A DNA stretch of 64,000 bases. It comes from Solea solea. Its lineage: Eukaryota > Chordata > Actinopteri > Pleuronectiformes > Soleidae. The notes under the pieces are model-generated. The model ran no database searches. It saw only the letters and a list, made by a program, of their open reading frames with translations, and was not told where the DNA came from. Positions 57,354 to 64,000 of this stretch are shown piece by piece (positions within the stretch are counted from its first letter, which is position 1; each line of letters begins with the position of its first letter). Location of the stretch: contig NC_081145.1 in assembly GCF_958295425.1 (NCBI RefSeq), positions 28,936,694 through 29,000,693 on the forward strand. Reading direction: 5' to 3'. Made by a program: the position numbers and the translations under genes.

Positions 57354-59555
57354 CTAGACCTCATTAAGACCATGTGGAATTAAAGTGCCTAATTTCATTA
57401 TCCAGGCCCTCTCGGCTCTCCGTCTCTGGGCCACGTTCCAATTCGGGTTTGATTCAAGAACGGAGGCCTGAACTGAATCCCAGCCGTGCTGAAGAAAGTG
57501 TTTAACCAAGTGAGTATGGATGTCTTTCTTTCTTAAAATGTTATGCCTATGTCGTGAGAATCTGGTGCGAATCGTGTTTCCAGTCTCACCGACATATTTA
57601 AGTCCACATTGTTTGCAAATTATTATATAAACACAGTTTCTGGAATTAATATTTCCCTTATTATCAATTTGGTATGTAAATTTGGTCCTATTATTAGACA
57701 CCCATACTTGCTGTTTAAAGAATTTATCCAGTGGCCTTGGTTTGGGATCAGTAAATTTAGGAATTTTTGCTTTTACCAGGTAATCCTTCAGATTTTTGTT
57801 TTTTCTGAATGCAGCAATGATCCTATGATTATATAAAATTCCCCTTTCTTTAAAGGAATCTTCAAAGTTTTTCTTAACTTCTCTGACCAGCTTCACCGTG
57901 GAGTCCGAATAAGTGGTGATAAAGGGCACCATAGAGGACACTATTTGGGGTTTAATTTGAAGGAACCTCTTGTAACAATTTCTAAGGAAGGTCCTAGAGT
58001 ACCCCCTGCTGGCCAAGGCAGTGAAGAGAACTCTAGACGCCTTCTGAAAATCTTCCTTCTGTGTGCAGATCCTGTGGAAGCGTAACAATTGCGATTTAAT
58101 TAGACCTGCAAAAGTATGTCTCGGGTGAAAGCTGGTATTGTGCAATAATGCATGTGTATCCGTCTCTTTAAAAAAAACTTTAATGTCCAATCGATTAGTT
58201 TGATTAAAAGTGGGCCCCTTGAATGTGGTTGTGTCCAAAAAATCTACAGAATTTCGATCCATGGTGGATTTAACCTTAATAGACGGATTGTAATTATTAA
58301 GAGTGTTAAGGAAAACCTTAAAATCATCTTCTGAATGTGTCCATACGCCCCAAATATCGTCTAAATAGCGATAATATTGTATGGGTCTCTTGTCACACTG
58401 TCGGAGGGCTCCTGCCTCCCAATCTGCCATAAAAATGTTGGCATATGCGGGCGCAAATTTCTTGCCCATTGCTGTGCCCTTAATTTGTAAAAAATATTCA
58501 TCATTGAATTCAAAATCATTTTTAGTCAAATTAATCTCTAATAATTGTAATAGTTCTTTATCCGGTCTTTTTTTATCATAATTTTTGGAAAAAATGTTCT
58601 TCACAGATTGAATTCCCTCCTTTATGTCTATATTAGTGTAGAGGCTATCAATGTCGATAGTAAACAAGATCGAATCTGCCGGAATATGTATATTTTTTAC
58701 TTTATCTATAAAATCATATGTATCTTTAATGTAACTAGGGTGCGTAGTGGACAGTGGATTCAGAAAAAAGTCCAGGTACTCTGCTGTTCTGTAGGTTTCA
58801 CTGCTGCAGTCAGAAACAATAGGGCGACCTGGGGGAATCACATGTGGCTTGCTCCACTTAACAGGGTCCTTGTGTATCTTTGGCAACATGTAAAAGCGTC
58901 TAGGTCTGGGCTCTGGATCACCAAGTAAATACTTTTTTTGTTTCCAATTAATAAACTTCTTTTCATGAAGTTTATTGATGATTTTTGTCACTAATGGGAT
59001 GGTGTCCAGATAAATTGGTTTTTGTAATTTAATGTAATAGTTTTTATCGTTTAATTGTCTGTATCCCTCCCACAAATATTGCCCTCGGTCCATAACTACA
59101 ACTACACTGCCTTTATCGGCAGGTTTAATAATAATATTTTTGTTATTCATCAACTCTTTTAGTGCTAATTGTTCTTCCCCTGTCAAATTTGGAGTCACAT
59201 GCTGGATCCTGAAATGACGGTCCAGATATTTTGAGTCCTTTTTGATTAACTTAACAACTTGGGGGGGTAGTTGTGCATCGAGGGGGGCCCAATCAGATGT
59301 GGGAGTGAAAGGGGGGGGCCTGGAATCACCCTCATCACCATAGAAAGCTGCCAACTTTAATCTTCTATGGTAATTTTGAAGGTCGAATCTAGACTGTTGC
59401 CTGATATTACTATTAATATTAATGGTGGGGACAAAGGTCAGGCCTCTGTTAAGAAGAGCAAGCTGCGGGGTGGACAAATGAACAGAATTAGACAAAACCA
59501 AAACATTCTTAAACCCCTCATATAAACAAGAGCTTGAGGGGCTCCCTAGTTTAAT
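57354..59555 (-). CDS. PLE ORF2: reverse transcriptase with C-terminal GIY-YIG endonuclease (copy 2)
   Basis: The conventional start codon set gives 715 residues from a TTG at 59501, but the frame is open from a TGA just upstream of 59555, and the extra residues (GSPSSSCLYEGFKNV) align with copy 1, so translation probably enters by frameshift. Motifs as in copy 1: KPADKGSVVVVMDR, FTIDIDSLYTNI, KGTAMGKKFAPAYANIFM, YRYLDD, and GIY-YIG (NCVYIIICKQCGLKYVGETG, RTRFSRH, AERAW). Differences from copy 1 are mostly conservative. The product should copy the element RNA and cut DNA in the nucleus. Confidence 0.93.
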   Translation of the reverse strand: MKLGSPSSSCLYEGFKNVLVLSNSVHLSTPQLALLNRGLTFVPTININSNIRQQSRFDLQNYHRRLKLAAFYGDEGDSRPPPFTPTSDWAPLDAQLPPQVVKLIKKDSKYLDRHFRIQHVTPNLTGEEQLALKELMNNKNIIIKPADKGSVVVVMDRGQYLWEGYRQLNDKNYYIKLQKPIYLDTIPLVTKIINKLHEKKFINWKQKKYLLGDPEPRPRRFYMLPKIHKDPVKWSKPHVIPPGRPIVSDCSSETYRTAEYLDFFLNPLSTTHPSYIKDTYDFIDKVKNIHIPADSILFTIDIDSLYTNIDIKEGIQSVKNIFSKNYDKKRPDKELLQLLEINLTKNDFEFNDEYFLQIKGTAMGKKFAPAYANIFMADWEAGALRQCDKRPIQYYRYLDDIWGVWTHSEDDFKVFLNTLNNYNPSIKVKSTMDRNSVDFLDTTTFKGPTFNQTNRLDIKVFFKETDTHALLHNTSFHPRHTFAGLIKSQLLRFHRICTQKEDFQKASRVLFTALASRGYSRTFLRNCYKRFLQIKPQIVSSMVPFITTYSDSTVKLVREVKKNFEDSFKERGILYNHRIIAAFRKNKNLKDYLVKAKIPKFTDPKPRPLDKFFKQQVWVSNNRTKFTYQIDNKGNINSRNCVYIIICKQCGLKYVGETGNTIRTRFSRHRHNILRKKDIHTHLVKHFLQHGWDSVQASVLESNPNWNVAQRRRAERAWIMKLGTLIPHGLNEV
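59514..59555 (-). promoter_or_regulatory. Candidate -1 ribosomal frameshift signal, PLE copy 2
   Basis: ORF1 ends GCA TTA AAC TAG; the heptamer is A TTA AAC (59549-59555), one base off the ideal slip sequence of copy 1. Then a 7-base spacer (TAGGGAG) and stem CCCCTCA/TGAGGGG (59535-59541 with 59514-59520), 14-base loop. In the -1 frame the closest upstream stop (TGA) lies directly before GGC ATT AAA C, so the slip site is the only overlap. Confidence 0.78.
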
Positions 59556-62242
59556 GCCTCACACCAGTGAGACAATATGGCACTTGCCGTTTCCTTGGAC
59601 CAGTGCACGTTGTCTGGTCCCGTGCTGAACTTATCCCTCTGAATCGTTTCGATTGACTCGCAGTTCTCGAAAATGTAGCGATTCAGAGCCTGTAATGCAA
59701 ACCTCTCCTGTTGAGGGAGAGAAGGGGAGAAGTTAATGATGGGTACCATGACCCTGGCATCTGGAAAGCGCAGCTTCGTGGCCCGTAGAGCTGCCTGGAG
59801 TTGCTTCACCGAGGTGGGAGGTAGCCTCTGTGAGCGGTGGTTAAGACCGAACGCCAGGATGATCTTCTCCGGTTGTGTGGTGCAGGTGGCCTTGGAGATG
59901 ATTGCCCCAGCATGCCGGAAGTTGGCCCCAGGATAGCAATCTATCTGAAGGTGCTGCTCCCGGAAAGCTGGAAACCTGCAAAGGTTAGAGTCTCCAATAA
60001 TGAGGTTCTTCCTCCTCACATTCAATCCCCATTCCTTCATCTTGCGCATGGTGCTCACGTGTCTCGTCACCCTACGCATGCCCGTTGTCGGTGACCGAGC
60101 CGCCAGAAATCTGGTCATAGTGTTGCTGGGGCTGCTTGTGGGCTGAAATAGTCTCGCAGGGAGACTGGATGGTCGTTGAGGGGGAGGGGGGTGTGGTGGT
60201 GTAGCCTGAAGGCTGAAAGTGTCGTCCTCCTCCTCCTCTGAAATAAGGACCGAGATAGTGTCCACATCAAACACGGCCTCTGCCCGAGAAGCAGAGAGAA
60301 CCCTACGTGGCTGTGGGGTGGAGGGGTTTGCAGGTGTTGCTGTCACTGCCGCCCTGCCCGTGTTCGCTCTCCGGAGCCTCTGTGCCAGAGGCGGAGAGAT
60401 GAGAGGTGCAGAAGTCGGTGGAGGAGAAAAAACGTGGGCAGGAGCAGGAAGAGACCCTACACAGGTTGCTGCTGGGGCAGAAGAAGTCCGTAGGGACGCT
60501 CCTGTCATCGTCTGTGGAGGAGGTGAAACAGGTAAGCGGAAGGGGGTAAGAATGGGAGGAGGCGTGTCATTGCCCATGTCCAACCGCTGTGGGCTCCAGT
60601 CGTGACCAAAGTCTGTCATTGTGGCAGAAGACACCATACTTGTGCCCACACTCTGGTGTACCTGCGCTCTGACGATGGTGCTGAAGGTGGTGAGAGAAGG
60701 TGCTGCAGCTGGAGCTGTCCCTAGTCCTGAAAACAAAGTTGCTACTGTAGAGGGAGCTGGAGCTGTGACTGGAGCTGTCCAGGGTCCTGAAACAGGAGCG
60801 GCAACTGAAACTGGAGCTGGAGTTGTTATGGGAGCTATCCCTGGTGCTGAAAGAGCCGGAGCTGCGGCTGGTAGCAGAACTGGAGCTGCTAAAATTGGAG
60901 CAGGAGCTGTCGGAGCCAAAGCTGCCTGAACTGGAGCTGGAGTTGCCGGAGCTGGAGCCGGAGCTGCCTGAATTGGAGCTGGAGCTGCCTGAACTGGAGC
61001 TGGAGCAGCCTGAACTGGAGCTGGAGCAGCCTGAACTGGAGCTGGAGCAGCCTGAACTGGAGCTGGAGCAGCCTGAACTGGAGCTGGAGCTGGAGCCACC
61101 AATGAGGCTGGAACTGGCGGTGAGGCTGCTGGAATTAAAGCAGCTGGAGCTGTGGTGTGTTCCGCGAGCCGCACCATAATCTCTGCCTCCACCTGCTGTA
61201 AAGTCTCAGGCAGTAACCTTCTCCCAATATTTCTTCTTGCCCAAGAAGAAGCCACCTGGAATGGATCCTGCCAGTTCTGATCATTAAAAACAGCCAAACT
61301 GTTCACATCCTCCCGGATAATCCCCTTATAATGCTGCTGTAGCACCAGGATGGAGGTGTGCTCCCAGTTCTTAGCATTTCCCTCCAATAGTAATGCTGTC
61401 GCTTCACTGGGAGAAGCTGGCTTAATAAAAAGCGCCAGCGTCTCAGTCATACGGCATATATTGGGGGGCGGAGCCTCTCCGGAAACATTGTTAAGGTGGT
61501 GTGCAGCTTTAATAATCGTGTGCAAAATGTGCACCTTCTCAATGAAATCCGGGTCATTACTCTCTACCTGATGTGCCCGCTGGGGGCGCTGCTGCGGCCG
61601 TTGCTGTGGACGCTGTTGAGGTCGCTGTGGGCGTTGCCATGCAACCCGCTGCTGTCGTCGCTGTTGTGGCCACCGCTGAAATTGGCGCTGTGGCTGACGT
61701 AACTGCTGTGGCAACCGTTGGTTTTGGCGCCGCGGTGGCTGCTGCTGTGACCGCGGCGGCGGTTGCCGCTGAAATTCGCGCAGCTGTGGTCCCTGCTGAA
61801 AATAGCGCTGCTGCTGCCGCTGCTGCTGCTGCCGCTGCTGCTGCTGCTGCTGTCGCTGTCGCCCTTGTGGTGGACCCTGCTGTGGTCGGCGATCCTCCCA
61901 GTATGTCTCCTCCGCACGCTGTGGGGGTGTGCGGTAAAACTGGCGATCCCGCCGCTGCTCTCCGTTATTCCACTGTTGCCGCGTGCGGGAAGGAACGCGG
62001 GACGCTCTGTTTGCCATGGGCTGCTGAGCGTAACGAGGTCCGGTGTTGAAGCGGCCATCAATAAAAGAATCATCTCTGGTGACCGAAGCATAACTCCGCC
62101 GCTGTGTGGGAAAGCGGCGTGGATAAGAGCCGTCGTAACGCGGCTGTGAACGGCCGCCCGTGCCGCGCCGTCTGCCGCGTCCGCTACGAACGAGAATCCA
62201 CTCACCGTCACCGTCATCATCGTCTCTCTCGTATGCGTCCAT
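59546..62242 (-). CDS. PLE ORF1: basic Q/R-rich protein with C-terminal SGNH-hydrolase-like domain
   Basis: 898 residues from ATG 62242 (MDAYERDDDDGDGEW); the frame is open 48 codons further upstream, but the leader part looks untranslated. Order: acidic start, RG/RR-rich stretch, long Q/R/P-rich low-complexity region (likely RNA binding), a helical domain (HILHTIIKAAHHLNNV to about ARRNIGRRLLPE), PAPVQAA tandem heptapeptides from a 21-bp repeat (about 60990-61090), A/P/T-rich linker, then SGNH domain: IIGDSNLCRFPAF (Ser, about residue 750), YPGANFRHAG, AFGLNHRSQ, and DNVHWS (Asp/His near 875). All catalytic blocks kept. No zinc knuckles. Probably forms the RNP particle and, by frameshift, delivers ORF2 as a fusion of about 1,640 residues. 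Confidence 0.85.
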   Translation of the reverse strand: MDAYERDDDDGDGEWILVRSGRGRRRGTGGRSQPRYDGSYPRRFPTQRRSYASVTRDDSFIDGRFNTGPRYAQQPMANRASRVPSRTRQQWNNGEQRRDRQFYRTPPQRAEETYWEDRRPQQGPPQGRQRQQQQQQRQQQQRQQQRYFQQGPQLREFQRQPPPRSQQQPPRRQNQRLPQQLRQPQRQFQRWPQQRRQQRVAWQRPQRPQQRPQQRPQQRPQRAHQVESNDPDFIEKVHILHTIIKAAHHLNNVSGEAPPPNICRMTETLALFIKPASPSEATALLLEGNAKNWEHTSILVLQQHYKGIIREDVNSLAVFNDQNWQDPFQVASSWARRNIGRRLLPETLQQVEAEIMVRLAEHTTAPAALIPAASPPVPASLVAPAPAPVQAAPAPVQAAPAPVQAAPAPVQAAPAPVQAAPAPIQAAPAPAPATPAPVQAALAPTAPAPILAAPVLLPAAAPALSAPGIAPITTPAPVSVAAPVSGPWTAPVTAPAPSTVATLFSGLGTAPAAAPSLTTFSTIVRAQVHQSVGTSMVSSATMTDFGHDWSPQRLDMGNDTPPPILTPFRLPVSPPPQTMTGASLRTSSAPAATCVGSLPAPAHVFSPPPTSAPLISPPLAQRLRRANTGRAAVTATPANPSTPQPRRVLSASRAEAVFDVDTISVLISEEEEDDTFSLQATPPHPPPPQRPSSLPARLFQPTSSPSNTMTRFLAARSPTTGMRRVTRHVSTMRKMKEWGLNVRRKNLIIGDSNLCRFPAFREQHLQIDCYPGANFRHAGAIISKATCTTQPEKIILAFGLNHRSQRLPPTSVKQLQAALRATKLRFPDARVMVPIINFSPSLPQQERFALQALNRYIFENCESIETIQRDKFSTGPDNVHWSKETASAILSHWCEALN

Positions 62243-62437
62243 GTGTACGGTCAAAGTTGTACTTGTCCCGGCCGGGACAGTACTAATTGTGCAAAAAACA
62301 CTTAAAGACCGTGAAGAAAGAAACGGTGAACGTCTTCTTCCAAACACGAAAACTTTTATTTTTTCACAGAAAAAAACTATGTACAAAAAACACTAATAAA
62401 TGCACAAAATAATAAAAGTGAGACTCGCACACACAGT

Positions 62438-62478
62438 GTCGCTACGTTTCGATCTCAAATCGATCTTCCTCAGGCGAA
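62438..62478 (-). ncRNA. Hammerhead-like ribozyme motif 3, in the leader of PLE copy 2
   Basis: On the - strand: CUGAGGA, extra A, helix II GAUC/GAUC with 7-nt loop, GAAAC, then GUA, with helix I UCGC/GCGA pairing perfectly over four pairs. It lies about 200 bases upstream of the ORF1 ATG, at the position where hammerhead ribozymes have been reported in Penelope-like elements. The extra A leaves activity unproven. Confidence 0.55.
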
Positions 62479-62600
62479 TAATCCGCAGATGGAACAACTG
62501 TCAACTTGTCGTCGATGAGCGCTCTCTCCTTCGGAGTGAAACTCTGCTGAACTTTACGCGGGGCGGAAGTGACGTCACATGACGCCCATTCTCCCCCTCA

Positions 62601-64000
62601 GAACAACAAAGTCCTAGAGTGAATAGAGCGCCCTCTGGCAGACAGGTGCCCAACGAGAGAGACTATGAAAATCACAATAAAATTAAATCTCACTGGAAAT
62701 AAATAAATAAAGAGATAAAATATATAACTGTGAACTGTGACCCAATAAAGAATTGAAATAAAATAATACAGTGCAAAAAATAGATAAATAATTATAATAA
62801 TAAATAATTAAGTAAATAAATAAACCACATCCCCCTGTGAACCAAAATGGAAATATAAAGACAAAGACATATTCTGTCATGTAAGGATGGGTTACTGAAT
62901 CCAGAAAAAAATGCACTGAAATTGTTTACCGTCTGGTACACAGTCAACCACAAACAAAATAATATTTGTGTACATACACAAATATGTAAATCTCAGAATG
63001 AGTTATGTGTTAACACAAAAAATAAAGATAACAATAAATATAACTATTTTAAATGTCCACCCCTGGACCTATCATTTATTTTTAATTAAGGATTGTATAC
63101 ATTAAATTTATTAAAAGTTGAATATTTATATATTCCTAAAGAAATCCCCTAACAAGGGTTAAAGAGACTTAAAAAGGTAAGTATAAATTGTGAATAAGTT
63201 TATATATATATGTATATTTTTATATATATCAGGTAAGTATTTCTGAAATCGAATAAGGTAAGTATTTTAATAATGAAATGAAATTGTTTTTAATAATTAA
63301 TTTTAGATTAATAAAATTATGAATTTACTAATTAAATTATGAATTTATTAATTGTTGTCTGTATTTCCCTGTCTCTCCCCAGCCTGAACTGTTCCAGACA
63401 AGAAGAGAAAGACAAACAACACCTCAAGGATTCCCCCAGGATTTTCAGGTCTGTGAAACAACATAAAATATTATAATAATAGAAGCTTGTAGCTTTATTG
63501 TGGTGTGTATAGTACACAATGCTTTTATTATAAAAATAACTTAATTAGGGTTAGGGTATATTTATGAAATTATTATATTAGAGGAAAGAATTCCAAATGT
63601 TATTAAATATTTGTATAAAACATATATAGAAAATATTTGGGTATATCTTAGAAATATGATCACCCTCCTCTCTAATATTGATTATTTAGCTCTATCAATA
63701 AGGTTTATTTGAATAAACATAAAAAAATAAACAGACTCTTACACCAAATAAAAGTAAGGCAGAGCCAGCGAATGAGAAAGGGTGATCAAAAAGGTTATCT
63801 ACACCATCCCAGCTATATTAGAGGCCTCAGGCCTCCATACTAACATCTAAATCATTAGCATCCAAATGTGAGTAAGGGCAATAGTCCCGAAAAATTGGAA
63901 TAACCCCAAAGAGGTTAGGGTTAGGGCCCAAACCTCAAAGAGGTTAGGGTTAGTGCCAAAATGTGGGCAAGGGCATCAGCCCTGAAAATTTAGAAAAAAT
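62601..64000. other. AT-rich distal region with sparse telomere-like repeats, no gene
   Basis: No coding domain. Notable items: donor-like AGGTAAGTAT at about 63176, 63231 and 63257; a polypyrimidine-plus-CAG acceptor-like sequence near 63381; telomere-like GGGTTAGGGT at about 63547-63558, GGTTAGGGTTAGGG at about 63914-63928, and GGTTAGGGTTAG at about 63940-63952. Confidence 0.5.

Larger units (their letters stand above)
57276..62600 (-). mobile_element. Penelope-like retroelement copy 2, apparently full length
   Basis: Minus-strand order: promoter/leader with hammerhead-like motif (about 62600-62243), ORF1 (62242-59546), frameshift junction, ORF2 (ends 57354), 3' hairpin and telomeric tract B. 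Both ORFs are intact and closely match copy 1 over the shared part, with many silent-looking differences, so the copies are related but not a recent duplication. About 5.3 kb. Element ends outside the hairpin are inferred. Confidence 0.85.

Noticed and set aside
57354..59501. Reading ORF2 as a host telomerase reverse transcriptase
   Set aside because: Although PLE and telomerase RTs are related, the C-terminal GIY-YIG nuclease, the short length, the absence of telomerase N-terminal domains and the presence of two copies show a Penelope-like element.
61573..62149. Alanine/valine-rich 158-residue and leucine-rich 128-residue + strand ORFs
   Set aside because: Complement of the Q/R-rich codons of PLE ORF1; composition is dictated by the repeat on the other strand.

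Overview
The window is vertebrate nuclear DNA, almost certainly from a ray-finned fish. It has intron-split laminin genes with GT-AG junctions, short introns, dense CA/TG microsatellites, and typical teleost repeats: a tRNA-derived SINE, Tx1/L1-like, CR1/L2-like and BEL/Pao retroelements, hAT and Harbinger-type elements, and Penelope-like elements. There is no prokaryotic gene organisation.

Positions 1-30.6 kb hold two laminin beta genes in tandem on the + strand. The first (561-4019) is the last six exons of a beta-4-like chain and runs in from the left. The second (7721-30537) can be read completely: 33 coding exons, all phases compatible, summing to 1,798 codons plus a stop, ending in the beta-1-type C-terminus with its terminal cysteine. 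The order lamb4 then lamb1 matches the neighbouring LAMB4 and LAMB1 of mammals. Intron 2 of lamb1 (9.5 kb) is a nest of mobile elements. Several minisatellites begin at, or within about 50 bp of, an exon 3' edge, and one begins inside the last codons of the lamb4-like gene.

Positions 30.6-42.8 kb hold no complete gene. They contain a broken hAT transposon (BED finger and transposase fragments) carrying a 3'-truncated CR1/L2-type LINE with a 2A-like motif, an 898-bp Harbinger-like MITE with TAA duplications, and a few exon-like segments of unknown identity. Positions 42.8-50.3 kb are a higher-order satellite. Its roughly 150-bp monomers each contain a splice-acceptor-like and a splice-donor-like sequence. 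Related ~650-bp sequences lie on both sides of the 39-50 kb block.

Positions 51.6-62.6 kb are the most interesting part. Two Penelope-like retroelements (PLEs) lie in tandem on the - strand. Each is joined at its 3' end to TTAGGG-type repeats that read G-rich on the + strand, and the 5'-truncated copy also ends directly in TTAGGG repeats. This is the structure expected if reverse transcription primed on a telomere G-strand, so the chromosome end would lie, or once lay, to the right. Each element has an ORF1 ending in an SGNH-hydrolase-like domain and an ORF2 with reverse transcriptase and a C-terminal GIY-YIG endonuclease. ORF2 lies in the -1 frame and has no AUG near its start. The ORF1/ORF2 junction carries a slippery heptamer, a 7-nt spacer and a stem-loop whose paired bases differ in a compensatory way between copies. 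Three hammerhead-like motifs with covarying helix II occur on the same strand, one of them in the element's 5' leader. Together these describe a two-ORF, apparently frameshift-expressed, telomere-associated PLE, which I consider the candidate undescribed system.
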